A stretch of 64,000 nt of DNA, from assembly GCA_963789885.1 (NCBI GenBank), contig CAWBNB010000064.1:1-64000 (forward strand). Direction: 5' to 3'. This DNA comes from DATEDA01 sp963789885 (GTDB lineage: Bacteria; Pseudomonadota; Gammaproteobacteria; Burkholderiales; SG8-39). Shown here one piece after another: positions 55,558 to 64,000 of this stretch. Position 1 is the stretch's first letter, and every line of letters starts with the position of its first letter. The notes beneath the pieces were generated by a model that saw only the letters and a list, made by a program, of their open reading frames with translations, was not told where the DNA came from and did not search any database. The position numbers and the translations under genes are program-made.

Positions 55558-56706
55558 ATGGGCCCCCTGAGCGGCATACGCGTCCTGGAGTTCGAGGCGA
55601 TCGGGCCGGGCCCGTTCTGCGGGATGATGCTCGCCGACATGGGCGCCGACGTGCTGCTCGTCGATCGGCCGAGCGATCCCGGCCTCGGCTTCGAGCGGCA
55701 GCGCGTGTCCGACGTCACGCTGCGCGGTCGACGCTCGGTCACCCTGGACCTCAAGGCGAAGGACGGCGCCGCCGCTGCCGTCATGCTCGCGCAACGAGCC
55801 GATGCGCTGATCGAGGGCTTCCGGCCGGGCGTCATGGAGCGCCTCGGCCTCGGCCCGGACGTCTTGCTCGCCGCGAATCCGAAGCTCGTCTATGGCCGCA
55901 TGACCGGCTGGGGCCAGGACGGCCCGCTCGCGCCGCGCGCCGGACACGACATCAACTACATCGCGCTCTCGGGCGTGCTCCACGCCATCGGACGAAAGGG
56001 CGGGGCGCCGGTGCCGCCGCTCAACCTCGTCGGCGACTACGGCGGCGGCGGGATGCTGCTCGCGTTCGGCATCGCCTCCGGGCTGCTCGCCGCGCAGCGC
56101 ACCGGCAAGGGCCAGGTCGTGGATGCGGCGATGATCGAAGGTGCGTCCGTCCTTGCCGCGATGTTCTCGGGGATGCTGCACGAGAGGAAGTGGACCGAGA
56201 CCCGCGGCGACAACGTGCTCGACTCGGGCGCGCCGTGGTACGACGTCTACGAAACGGCCGACGGGAAGTTCGTCGCGATCGGCGCGATCGAGGCGAAGTT
56301 CTACGAGGAACTGCTCGAGCGTCTCGGACTCGCGCGCGAGAAGCTGCCCGCCCAGCACGACCGCGGCGGCTGGCCCGAGCTCCGGCGCCGCTTCGCGACT
56401 GCGTTCCGCACGAAGACGCGCGACGAGTGGAGCCGCGCGTTCGAGGGCTCGGACGCGTGCTTCGCGCCGGTGCTCACCTTCTCCGAGGCGCGCGCGCATC
56501 CGCACAACGTCGCGCGCGGCGTTCACGTCACGGTGGGCGGCGTCGAGCAGCCAGCGCCCGCGCCGCGCTTCTCGGGCACACCCGGCGCGGTGTCGCGCCC
56601 GCCGCCCGAGCGCGGCGCGCTCGGCCGGGACGCGCTCGCCGACTGGGGATTGTCGCGCGCCGAGATCGAACGGCTCGCGTCGCTCGGGGTCGGGTTCGCG
56701 CCGTAG
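55558..56706 (+). CDS. CaiB/BaiF CoA transferase, alpha-methylacyl-CoA racemase type
   Basis: A 382-aa cytosolic enzyme of the family III CoA-transferase fold. Catalytic residues of the racemase group, H130 (AGHDINYIAL) and D160 (LVGDYGGGGM), are present and match the MCR/AMACR positions. The N-terminal PLSGIRVLEFEAIGPGPFC and DVLLVDRP fit AMACR rather than formyl-CoA transferases. It would invert the 2-methyl centre of branched acyl-CoA thioesters. It lies ten bases after the efflux gene, an odd partner. Confidence 0.9.
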   Translation: MGPLSGIRVLEFEAIGPGPFCGMMLADMGADVLLVDRPSDPGLGFERQRVSDVTLRGRRSVTLDLKAKDGAAAAVMLAQRADALIEGFRPGVMERLGLGPDVLLAANPKLVYGRMTGWGQDGPLAPRAGHDINYIALSGVLHAIGRKGGAPVPPLNLVGDYGGGGMLLAFGIASGLLAAQRTGKGQVVDAAMIEGASVLAAMFSGMLHERKWTETRGDNVLDSGAPWYDVYETADGKFVAIGAIEAKFYEELLERLGLAREKLPAQHDRGGWPELRRRFATAFRTKTRDEWSRAFEGSDACFAPVLTFSEARAHPHNVARGVHVTVGGVEQPAPAPRFSGTPGAVSRPPPERGALGRDALADWGLSRAEIERLASLGVGFAP

Positions 56707-56711
56707 CAGCG

Positions 56712-57659
56712 ATGCTCGACCGGATCGTCCGTCTGGCTAGCAACGCGCGACCCGGGTGCCGCGGCCTGGTCGGGGCAGCGTTCGCGCTGTGTGTGCTCCA
56801 CCCCGCGATCGCGCAGCAGACCACCCCCGCGTTCGTAATCCCGTACTCCGGCACGCTCAAGAAGATCAACGATTCCGGCATCGTCCGGATCGGGCATCGA
56901 GAGAACTCCCCGCCTTTTGCGTTCCTGGACGCGAGCGGGAAGCCGGTCGGGTACGCGCTGGACCTCTGCGACGTCGTCGTCGAAGAGATCACCGCCGAGC
57001 TGGGAAAGGACATTCGCGTTGCATACCGGCCGGTGACGCCGGAGAACCGGTTCGACCTGCTCAACTCGGGCGAGATCGACCTCGAGTGTGGCTCGACCAC
57101 GAACACCGCCGAGCGCCGCAAGATCGTGGCCTTCTCCCCGACCATGTTCGTGACCGGCACGAAGCTGCTGGTGCGCAAAGACAGCGGAATCCGGTCCATC
57201 CGCGACCTGCAGGGCAAGACGGTCGTGCTCACGCGCGGAACCGTGCAGGCCGAGACGATACCGAAGCTCGCCGGCCGCCAGAAGCTCGCGATCGAGTTCG
57301 TCACTGGCGGCGATCACCGGGAGTCGTTTCTGATCCTCGCGTCGCGCAAGGCCGACGCGTTCGCCAATGACGATGTCCAGCTCTACGGGATGCTCGCCGA
57401 GACCAGGACCACGGCGCAGTACCGGGTGGTCGGCGATTTCCTCACCTACGCCGACTACGCGCTCATGCTGAGGAAGGACGATCCGGAATTCGCCGAGGTC
57501 GTGGAGCGTGCGTTCGCGAAACTCACCGGGAGCCGCGAGTTCCTCGCGATCTACGAGAAGTGGTTTCTCAGGCCGCTGCCTTCCGGGGTCCGGCTGAATC
57601 TCCAGATGAGCCCGCACCTCGAAGAGCTGTTTCGCGTCCAGGGATTGCCTCGGGACTAG
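56712..57659 (+). CDS. Amino-acid ABC transporter binding protein (GltI-like)
   Basis: A 315-aa periplasmic receptor of the glutamate/aspartate type. A signal peptide of about 34 residues ends HPAIA. Family motifs include GIVRIGHRENSPPFAFLD, YRPVTPENRFDLLNSGEIDLECG and NTAERRKIVAFSPTMFVTG. No permease or ATPase genes are close, so it is an orphan. It starts five bases after the racemase and sits 53 bases before dctA, suggesting shared expression with a dicarboxylate carrier. Confidence 0.9.
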   Translation: MLDRIVRLASNARPGCRGLVGAAFALCVLHPAIAQQTTPAFVIPYSGTLKKINDSGIVRIGHRENSPPFAFLDASGKPVGYALDLCDVVVEEITAELGKDIRVAYRPVTPENRFDLLNSGEIDLECGSTTNTAERRKIVAFSPTMFVTGTKLLVRKDSGIRSIRDLQGKTVVLTRGTVQAETIPKLAGRQKLAIEFVTGGDHRESFLILASRKADAFANDDVQLYGMLAETRTTAQYRVVGDFLTYADYALMLRKDDPEFAEVVERAFAKLTGSREFLAIYEKWFLRPLPSGVRLNLQMSPHLEELFRVQGLPRD

Positions 57660-57712
57660 CTCGGCAGTGAGCGCCCCGGGATGATCCACTGAAGTCACGT
57701 CAGGAGGAGCAC

Positions 57713-59083
57713 ATGGCACAGGATACGACCGCCACGGCAGCCGCCGCGAAGAAGAAGCCCCTCTACAAGAGCCTCTACTTCCAGGTGATCGTCGCCATCG
57801 TCCTCGGCGTTCTGCTCGGCCACTTCTTCCCCGAGACCGGGGCGGCGATGAAGCCTCTGGGCGACGGCTTCATCAAGCTCATCAAGATGATCATCGCGCC
57901 GATCATCTTCTGCACCGTGGTGGTCGGTATCGCCGGCATGGAGGACATGAAGAAGGTCGGCAAGGCCGGGGGGCTCGCGCTCATCTACTTCGAGGTCGTC
58001 AGCACGATCGCTCTGATCGTCGGGCTCGTGATCGTCAATCTCGTACGGCCGGGCGCCGGCATGAACATCGACCCCGCAACCCTCGACACCAAGGCAATCG
58101 CGGCCTATGCCAAGCCAGGCCAGATGCAAGGCACCGTGGATTTCCTGCTCGCCGTGATCCCCAGCACTGTCGTCGATGCGTTCGCGAAAGGGGAGATCCT
58201 GCAGGTGCTGCTGTTCTCGGTGATGTTCGGTTTTGCCCTGCACAAGTTCGGCGGCCGGGGAACCCTGGTCTTCGACGTGATCGAGAAGACCTCCCATGTC
58301 CTGTTCTCGATCGTCGGCATCATCATGAAGGTAGCGCCGCTCGGTGCTTTCGGCGCGATGGCGTTCACGATCGGCAAGTACGGCGTCGGCTCCCTCTTGT
58401 CGCTCGGCAAGCTGATGGGAACGTTCTACCTGACCTGCCTCGTGTTCATCTTCGTCGTGCTCGGAACGATCGCGCGCCTGCACGGCTTCAGCATCTGGAA
58501 GTTCATCAGGTACATCAAGGAAGAGCTGCTGATCGTCCTCGGCACGTCATCGTCCGAGTCGGTGCTGCCGAGGATGATGGCGAAACTGGAGCTGCTCGGC
58601 GCCAGGAAGTCGGTCGTCGGACTGGTGATCCCGACCGGGTACTCGTTCAACCTGGATGGTACGTCGATCTACCTGACCATGGCAGCGGTGTTCATCGCGC
58701 AGGCGACCAACACCCCGCTCGACCTCACTCATCAGATCACGCTCCTCGCGGTGTTGCTGCTCACATCCAAGGGCGCGGCCGGGATCACCGGCAGCGGCTT
58801 CATTGTGCTCGCGGCGACGCTCTCGGCGGTCGGCAACGTCCCGGTCGCCGGTCTCGCCCTGATCCTCGGCATCGACCGATTCATGTCGGAAGCACGCGCG
58901 CTCACCAACCTGATCGGTAACGGCGTTGCTACCGTGGTCGTCGCCAAGTGGTGCAAGGACCTGGACGAGGCGACGATGCGCAAGCGCCTCGACCAGGAGA
59001 CCGAAGCGGAGGCCGAAGAGCCCGAGAGGATTCTCGACGCAGTGGAGGAACACATGCCGGCGTCGGCCAGGGCCACGACCTAG
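57713..59083 (+). CDS. dctA: C4-dicarboxylate symporter DctA
   Basis: A 456-aa inner-membrane sodium/proton-coupled carrier for succinate, fumarate, malate and possibly glutamate. Family motifs include KMIIAPIIFCTVVVGIAGM, LGTSSSESVLPRMM (the serine-rich re-entrant loop) and PTGYSFNLDGTSIYLTMA. The C-terminus carries a charged cytosolic tail. A GGAGGAG ribosome site precedes the ATG. The gene is intact. Confidence 0.95.
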   Translation: MAQDTTATAAAAKKKPLYKSLYFQVIVAIVLGVLLGHFFPETGAAMKPLGDGFIKLIKMIIAPIIFCTVVVGIAGMEDMKKVGKAGGLALIYFEVVSTIALIVGLVIVNLVRPGAGMNIDPATLDTKAIAAYAKPGQMQGTVDFLLAVIPSTVVDAFAKGEILQVLLFSVMFGFALHKFGGRGTLVFDVIEKTSHVLFSIVGIIMKVAPLGAFGAMAFTIGKYGVGSLLSLGKLMGTFYLTCLVFIFVVLGTIARLHGFSIWKFIRYIKEELLIVLGTSSSESVLPRMMAKLELLGARKSVVGLVIPTGYSFNLDGTSIYLTMAAVFIAQATNTPLDLTHQITLLAVLLLTSKGAAGITGSGFIVLAATLSAVGNVPVAGLALILGIDRFMSEARALTNLIGNGVATVVVAKWCKDLDEATMRKRLDQETEAEAEEPERILDAVEEHMPASARATT

Positions 59084-59144
59084 CGTGGCGCGATCGTGAC
59101 GGCATCGGGCGCGAGAGTGGATTGAGTCGGGCCGCGCCGGACCT

Positions 59145-60170
59145 CTAGCGCGGGCTCGGCTTCGCGGACTCGCCGTATCCTTCGTGCGCCTTGCCGCGGA
59201 ACACCCAGTACACGTGGATCGTGTAGGCCGCGACGACCGGCAGGACGATCACCGCGCCGTAGAAGAGGAAGCCGAGCGACGCTTCCGGCGCCGCCGCGCC
59301 GGCGACGGTGACGGAATACGGGATCATGTACGGCCAGAACATCACCCCTAGCGTCACGAAGGCGCAGAGAAAGAAGAGCGCGGTCATCGCGAACGGCAGC
59401 ACGTCGTGCTTCCGGCGCGTCCCGATCAGGATGCCGGCGAGCGCGAGGACGCCGATCACCGGGAAGACGACGCCCCACCGCCGGTCGCCCCAGTGGCTCT
59501 TCGCGACCGCGCTGTGGTCGAGCGTCAGCGAGACGGCGACTGCCAGCACCACGAGCACCGCGCCGGCGAGCCACGGAATGCGCGCGAACGCCCACTCGCG
59601 GAGGCTGCCCTCGCTCTTCATTGCGATCCAGCCCGCGCCGAGGAGCGCGTAGCCGAGCACGAGCCCGATCCCGGTGAGGACTGGGAACGGCGCGACCCAG
59701 TCGAACGCCCCGCCCGCGTACTGGCTGTTCGCGACCGGGATGCCGCGCATCATCGCGCCGATCGCCGCGCCCTGGACGAACGCGGCGACGGTCGAGCCGA
59801 GGAAGAAGCCCCAGTCCCACAGCCAGCGCATGCCCCCGCTCCGGTGGCGGAACTCGAACGCGACGCCGCGGAAGATCAGCCCGAAGAGGAGCAGCAGCAC
59901 CGGGATGTAGAACGCGCCGAGGAACACGGCGTAGACGACCGGGAACGCGGCGTACAACCCGGCACCGACGATCACGAGCCACGTCTCGTTGCCGTCCCAG
60001 AACGGTGCGACCGTGTTCATCATCTGCACGCGCTTCTCCTCCTCGCGCGTGGTGCCGAAGAGGACGCCGACGCCGAGGTCGAAGCCGTCCAGGATCACGT
60101 AGACCAGCATCGCGGCTGCGATCACGCCGGCCCAGAACAGCGCGAGGTTGCTCGCTTCCACGCCGCTCAC
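59145..60170 (-). CDS. cydB: Cytochrome bd oxidase subunit II (CydB/CioB)
   Basis: A 341-aa inner-membrane subunit with eight or more helices. It starts with a GTG at 60170 that overlaps the cydA stop (GTGA). The motifs VILDGFDLGVGVLF, FWDGNETWLVIVGAGLYAAF and SLGFLFYGAVIVLPVV are typical. It pairs with CydA to reduce oxygen to water with ubiquinol as donor. No cydX-like small ORF is evident after it. Confidence 0.93.
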   Translation of the reverse strand: MSGVEASNLALFWAGVIAAAMLVYVILDGFDLGVGVLFGTTREEEKRVQMMNTVAPFWDGNETWLVIVGAGLYAAFPVVYAVFLGAFYIPVLLLLFGLIFRGVAFEFRHRSGGMRWLWDWGFFLGSTVAAFVQGAAIGAMMRGIPVANSQYAGGAFDWVAPFPVLTGIGLVLGYALLGAGWIAMKSEGSLREWAFARIPWLAGAVLVVLAVAVSLTLDHSAVAKSHWGDRRWGVVFPVIGVLALAGILIGTRRKHDVLPFAMTALFFLCAFVTLGVMFWPYMIPYSVTVAGAAAPEASLGFLFYGAVIVLPVVAAYTIHVYWVFRGKAHEGYGESAKPSPR

Positions 60171-61576
60171 CCTCTCCCGCCGAGCCGGCCGCCGGTGGCG
60201 CTCTCGGCCTCGTCGGCGAACGCGAGCGGCCGGTTCGCCGTGGCGCCCGGGATTGCCTGCGCCTCGCCCTTCGGCCCGTCGCGCAGCAGCTTGTAGATGT
60301 AGTACACGCCGAACGGGATGAAGGTGCAGTACACCGCGACGTAGGCTAGGAGCGAGAACAGCACATCCGGGCCGGTGAGCGAGGGCGTGATCGCGTCCTC
60401 GGTCCGCAGCAGCCCGTATACCACCCACGGCTGGCGGCCGACCTCGGCGGTGAACCACCCGGTCAGCACGGCGACGAAGCCGGTGGGGAACGAGAGGAAC
60501 GCGCACCACAGGAACCAGCGCGTCGTCTCGAGCCGGCCGCGCAGCCGCAGGAGATTCCCCCACCACGACACGGCGAGCATGACGAGCCCCATGCCGACCA
60601 TGATGCGGAACGCGAAGAACGGGATCAGCACCGGCGGCCGGTCCTCCGGCTCGAAACTCTCCAGTCCGACCTCGCGCGAGTCCCAGGTGCCGGAGGCGAT
60701 GAAGCTGCCGAGCCGCGGGACGGTGATCGCGAGGAGGTTGCGCCGGTTCGCCTCGTCGGGGATGGCGATCAGCACCTCGGCCGCCGGCTGCTCGGTCTGC
60801 CAGCGCGCCTCGATCGCCGCGAGCTTCTCTGGCTGGTGCCGGTGCACGTAGTCGCCGACCAGGTGGCCGGTGACGAGCTGCACCGGTACCAGCACCGCGA
60901 CCAGCCCGAGCCCCCAGTTCAGCATCACGTGGCCGTCGTCGCGGTGCACGCCGCGCAGCAGGTACCACGCGCCGGTCGCGATCACGCACATGCCGGTCGT
61001 CAGGAACGCGGCGAGCAGCATGTGCGGCCAGCGCACCATCTGCACCGGCCCGAGGACGATCGCCGCCCAGTCCTTCGGGATGATCCGCCCGTCGACGATC
61101 TCGTGGCCGAGCGGGACCTGCATCCAGCTGTTGTTGGCGAGAATCCAGAACGACGAGAACATCGTCCCCAGCGCCACCATGCAGCAGGCGAAGAAGTAGA
61201 ACCGCGGCGAGACGCGGGCCCGCCCGAGCAGCATCACGCCGAAGAAGGTCGCCTCGAGCAGGAACGCGGTGAAGCCCTCGTAGCCGAGGAGCGGGCCCTG
61301 GATCGAGCCCATCCGCTCGGCAAGCACGCCCCAGTTCGTGCCGAACTGGAACGCCATGACGATCCCGGTGACCACCCCCATGCCGAACGACACCGCGAAG
61401 ATCTTCAGCCAGAAGTCGAAGAGCCGCCGGTAGATCGCGCGGCCGGTCGCGAGGTGCGCGCCCTCGATCGTCGCGAGCCACGCCGCGAGGCCGATCGTGA
61501 ACGCCGGGAAAATGATGTGAAAGCTGACGACAAAGGCGAACTGCACCCGCGAGAGGAAGACCGGGTCGAGATCCAT
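60167..61576 (-). CDS. cydA: Cytochrome bd oxidase subunit I, CIO type (CydA/CioA)
   Basis: A 469-aa haem-bearing subunit of the quinol oxidase. The b595 axial His is H20 in FVVSFHIIFP. The b558 axial His lies in RWPHMLLAAF and the Met ligand in the later IMVGMG region. The periplasmic Q-loop is short, and the motifs GYEGFTAFLLEATFFG and GWFTAEVGRQPWVVYG fit the cyanide-insensitive (CioA) subgroup. The gene is intact and coupled to cydB. Confidence 0.94.
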   Translation of the reverse strand: MDLDPVFLSRVQFAFVVSFHIIFPAFTIGLAAWLATIEGAHLATGRAIYRRLFDFWLKIFAVSFGMGVVTGIVMAFQFGTNWGVLAERMGSIQGPLLGYEGFTAFLLEATFFGVMLLGRARVSPRFYFFACCMVALGTMFSSFWILANNSWMQVPLGHEIVDGRIIPKDWAAIVLGPVQMVRWPHMLLAAFLTTGMCVIATGAWYLLRGVHRDDGHVMLNWGLGLVAVLVPVQLVTGHLVGDYVHRHQPEKLAAIEARWQTEQPAAEVLIAIPDEANRRNLLAITVPRLGSFIASGTWDSREVGLESFEPEDRPPVLIPFFAFRIMVGMGLVMLAVSWWGNLLRLRGRLETTRWFLWCAFLSFPTGFVAVLTGWFTAEVGRQPWVVYGLLRTEDAITPSLTGPDVLFSLLAYVAVYCTFIPFGVYYIYKLLRDGPKGEAQAIPGATANRPLAFADEAESATGGRLGGRG

Positions 61577-61616
61577 GGGCCGGTCAGGCAGGTTTTTCGT
61601 CCAGCAGCCGACCAGA

Positions 61617-61645
61617 TTGCTGGAAGACCATTAAAGGACTATATT
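61617..61645 (+). promoter_or_regulatory. Candidate sigma-70 promoter for the toxin-antitoxin pair
   Basis: TTGCTG (61617-61622) and TATATT (61640-61645) are spaced by exactly 17 bases in a locally AT-rich stretch. They lie 30 bases before the antitoxin start, between the divergent cydA gene and the toxin-antitoxin pair. Confidence 0.55.
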
Positions 61646-61675
61646 TGGACGTATCCCTCAAGGACGTCTCCCGCC

Positions 61676-61960
61676 ATGAAGTACTCCGCCCGTATCCGGC
61701 CGATCAGCTATCTCAAGGCAAACGCTGCCGAGGTGGTCCGGCACCTCACTGAGGTGCGCGAGCCGATGGTGATTACCCAGAACGGCGAAGCGAAATTGGT
61801 GATCCAGGACGTCGCTTCGTTCGAGCAGACACAGGAGACGCTCGCCCTGCTCAAGATTCTCGCGCTCGGCAATCGGCAGATCGAAGAGGGGAGAACAGTT
61901 CGGGCGCAGGATGCAATCCGCCGCCTTCGCGCCAGGGGCGCACGGAACGCCGGGGAGTGA
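61676..61960 (+). CDS. Phd/YefM family antitoxin
   Basis: A 94-aa antitoxin with the N-terminal DNA-binding/dimer domain, IRPISYLKANAAEVVRHL and PMVITQNGEAKLVIQDVASF. A charged C-terminal tail would neutralise the toxin. The start at 61676 lies 30 bases after a good promoter. Its stop overlaps the toxin start (GTGA), the usual translational coupling. It likely represses its own promoter. Confidence 0.93.
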   Translation: MKYSARIRPISYLKANAAEVVRHLTEVREPMVITQNGEAKLVIQDVASFEQTQETLALLKILALGNRQIEEGRTVRAQDAIRRLRARGARNAGE

Positions 61961-62286
61961 CGCGCTTCGAGGTGCTGCTGACGGAGGACGCGAGCAGCGA
62001 CCTGGAAGCATTGTACGACTACATCGCCACGCACGATACCCCTGCGAAGGCGGAATACGTGCTCGACCGTATCGGGAAAGTCATGGAGACTCTCTCGACT
62101 TTCCCCGAGCGCGGTTCGTACCCGAAAGAGCTCCTGGCGCTGGGAGTCCGGGAGTATCGGCAGACGTTCTTCAAGCCGTATCGCGTAATCTACGGGGTCA
62201 TCGACGACCGCGTATATGTCTACCTGATCGTTGACGGACGGCGGGACATGCAGGCGCTCCTGCAGCGGAGGCTGCTGGGATCCTGA
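61957..62286 (+). CDS. RelE/ParE family toxin
   Basis: A 109-aa toxin with the ParE/RelE fold: TEDASSDLEALYDYIATHD at the N-terminus and the C-terminal YRVIYGVIDDRVYVYLIVDG with RRDMQALLQRRL. It starts with GTG overlapping the antitoxin stop. ParE-type members poison gyrase and RelE-type members cut mRNA on ribosomes; sequence alone suggests ParE. The pair may stabilise this stretch of chromosome or a former mobile element. Confidence 0.92.
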   Translation: MTRFEVLLTEDASSDLEALYDYIATHDTPAKAEYVLDRIGKVMETLSTFPERGSYPKELLALGVREYRQTFFKPYRVIYGVIDDRVYVYLIVDGRRDMQALLQRRLLGS

Positions 62287-62314
62287 GTCCCGCGGAGTGC
62301 GGGGATCGCGGGGG

Positions 62315-64000
62315 TCACGCATTCCCGCTCTTCACCTGCGCCTTCGCCGCCGCCACGACGTTCTCCACCGTGAATCCGAACTCCTGCTGCAACGCCTTCA
62401 GCGGCGCCGACGCGCCGAAGGTGTGCATTCCGATCACGCGCCCGGTCGGCCCGACGTAGCGCTCCCAGCCGAACGTCGAGGCCTGCTCGATCGCGACGCG
62501 CGCCGTCACCTCCGGCGGCAGCACGCTGTCGCGATACGCCTGCGGCTCATGCTCGAAGATGTCCCAGGACGGCATCGACACCACGCGCGAGCGGACGCCG
62601 GCGACGACGAGCGCTTCGTGCGCCTGCGCGGCGAGGCTCAACTCGCTGCCGGTCGCGATGAGGATCACCTCGGGCTTGCCGCCGGGCGCGTCCGCGAGCA
62701 CGTACGCGCCGCGCGCGACACCCGCGGCGCCCGCGTACTTCTTGCGGTCGAGCGTCGGGAGGGGCTGGCGCGACAGCACCAGCACCGCCGGGCGGTGACG
62801 GAGCTGCATCACGTAGCGGTACGCCTCCACGACTTCGTTCGCGTCGCCAGGCCGCAGCAGCGTGAGCCCCGGGACCGCGCGGAGCGACGCGAGCTGCTCG
62901 ATCGGCTGGTGCGTCGGCCCGTCCTCGCCGTCGCCCATCGCGTCGTGCGTGAAGGCGAAGATCGTGGGCAGCTCCATCAGCGCCGAGAGGCGGATGGCCG
63001 GGCGCGCATAGTCGCTGAAGATGAAGAACGTCGCGCCGAACGCGCGCAGCTTCGACAGCGACATCCCGTTCACGATCGCGCCCATCGCGTGCTCGCGGAT
63101 GCCGAAGTGCAGGTTCTTGCCGCCGGGAGTCGCCGGCTGCACGTCGCCCGCGCCCTCGTACTTGAGGAGGGTCTTGTTCGACGGCCCGAGATCCGCCGAC
63201 CCGCCGAGGAACCAGGGTACGTTCTGCGCGAGGACGTTGAGGACCTGGCCCGAGGCGTCACGACCGGCGACGCCTTTCGGGTCGGCGGGGAAGACCGGAA
63301 GATTGCGATCCCAACCGGCCGGCAGCTCGCGCTTCTGCATCTGATCGATGGCAGTCGCGAGCTCCGGATACTTCGCGCGATAGCCCGCGAACAGATCGGC
63401 CCACGCCCGGCGCGCCTTGGCGCCGCGCGCGCCGATCCCCGCCGCGAAGTGCTCGCGCACGCCGCCGGGCACCAGGAACTTCGCGTCCTCCGGCCAGCCG
63501 TAGGCGCGCTTCGTCAGCCTGACCTCCTCCTCGCCGAGCGGCTCGCCGTGCGCCGCAGCGGTGTCATGGCGGTTCGGCGAGCCGTACCCGATGTGGCTGT
63601 CGAGGATGACGAGCGTCGGCCGGCCCTTGGTCTGCCTGAACACCCCGAGGGCGTGCTCGATGAGATCGACGTCGTTCGCGTCACCGACGCGCAGCACGTT
63701 CCAGCCGTAGCCCATGAACCGCGCCGCGACGTCCTCGGTGAAGGCGATGTGCGTGCTGCCTTCGATGGTGATGTGGTTGTTGTCGTAGACCCAGCACAGG
63801 TTGTCGAGGCCGAGATGCCCGGCGAGCGACGCCGCCTCCGACCCGACGCCCTCCATCAGGCAGCCGTCGCCGCAGACCGCGTAGATGTCGTAGTCGACGA
63901 CGTCGAAGCCCGGCCGGTTGTAGCGGGCGGCGAGCCACTTCTCGGCGATCGCCATGCCGACGCTGGTCGCGATGCCCTGCCCGAGCGGGCCGGTGGTCGT
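62315..64000 (-). CDS. tkt: Transketolase (5' end beyond window)
   Basis: The C-terminal 561 residues of a transketolase; the gene continues past 64000. The frame runs to the window end as TTGPLGQGIATSVGMA. The ThDP motif is GDGCLMEGVGSEAASLAG to NN. The pyrimidine domain has FGIREHAMGAIVNG and FTHDAMGDGEDGPTHQPIEQL. It works in the Calvin or pentose phosphate pathway. Convergent with the toxin gene. Confidence 0.95.
   Translation of the reverse strand, partial: TTTGPLGQGIATSVGMAIAEKWLAARYNRPGFDVVDYDIYAVCGDGCLMEGVGSEAASLAGHLGLDNLCWVYDNNHITIEGSTHIAFTEDVAARFMGYGWNVLRVGDANDVDLIEHALGVFRQTKGRPTLVILDSHIGYGSPNRHDTAAAHGEPLGEEEVRLTKRAYGWPEDAKFLVPGGVREHFAAGIGARGAKARRAWADLFAGYRAKYPELATAIDQMQKRELPAGWDRNLPVFPADPKGVAGRDASGQVLNVLAQNVPWFLGGSADLGPSNKTLLKYEGAGDVQPATPGGKNLHFGIREHAMGAIVNGMSLSKLRAFGATFFIFSDYARPAIRLSALMELPTIFAFTHDAMGDGEDGPTHQPIEQLASLRAVPGLTLLRPGDANEVVEAYRYVMQLRHRPAVLVLSRQPLPTLDRKKYAGAAGVARGAYVLADAPGGKPEVILIATGSELSLAAQAHEALVVAGVRSRVVSMPSWDIFEHEPQAYRDSVLPPEVTARVAIEQASTFGWERYVGPTGRVIGMHTFGASAPLKALQQEFGFTVENVVAAAKAQVKSGNA

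Overview
The window is about 64 kb of GC-rich DNA (GC rises to 65-70% in coding regions) that is almost fully coding. It carries about 56 protein genes and no recognisable rRNA, tRNA, CRISPR array, prophage or insertion sequence. Gene content points to a betaproteobacterium, probably an uncultured member of the Burkholderiales: a Bug-type tripartite tricarboxylate receptor, a NagG-like salicylate hydroxylase, gentisate dioxygenase, several LysR regulators, PqiABC, a CIO-type cytochrome bd, DctA and a CoxMSL-like molybdenum hydroxylase. The taxon is an inference from gene families only.

Layout. 0.2-5.4 kb: metallo-beta-lactamase-fold protein, Tam-like methyltransferase, D-hydroxyacid dehydrogenase plus hydrolase, an orphan ModA-like binding protein and DUF488. 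5.5-11.7 kb: a molybdenum hydroxylase operon (FAD, 2Fe-2S and Mo subunits) divergent from its MoxR/VWA maturation pair. 11.7-19.1 kb: methyltransferases, LysR, NTF2-like, GFA, GST, gentisate dioxygenase, ceramidase-like and thioredoxin-like genes. 19.1-28.3 kb: AsmA-like protein, Bug receptor, ring-hydroxylating oxygenase alpha/beta, divergent LysR, then RidA and an arylformamidase-like hydrolase. 28.4-30.5 kb: a beta-propeller lipoprotein and a quinone-reductase-like enzyme.

30.6-35.5 kb is the most unusual part. It is a chromate-resistance-like locus with no ChrA transporter in view. It encodes a superoxide dismutase fused to a rhodanese, a rhodanese fused to a ChrB C-terminal domain, a full-length ChrB regulator and a Tat-exported PhoX-like protein. 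The two control regions share the AT-rich octamer CATACAAC beside short palindromes.

35.7-41.1 kb: a DUF3455 lipoprotein, a cyclase-family protein and a complete pqiA-pqiA-pqiB-pqiC lipid-transport operon. 41.3-49.4 kb: a peptide-type binding protein, then a leftward set of DUF4410 lipoprotein, glycoside hydrolase, ABC exporter and a phospholipase D with a Lys/Pro/Ala-rich tail. 49.6-59.1 kb: a tripartite RND efflux pump followed by an AMACR-type CoA transferase, a glutamate-type binding protein and DctA. 59.1-64 kb: cydAB (CIO type), a Phd/ParE toxin-antitoxin pair and a truncated transketolase.

A second theme cuts across the window. At least 14 otherwise well-conserved genes are broken by one or more single-base frameshifts, some by four or five. 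Untouched neighbours such as the RND pump, cydAB and coxMSL argue against general decay. Uncorrected indels in the assembly are the likeliest cause, so those genes are annotated over their full reconstructed span. There is no gene-free stretch longer than about 300 bases.
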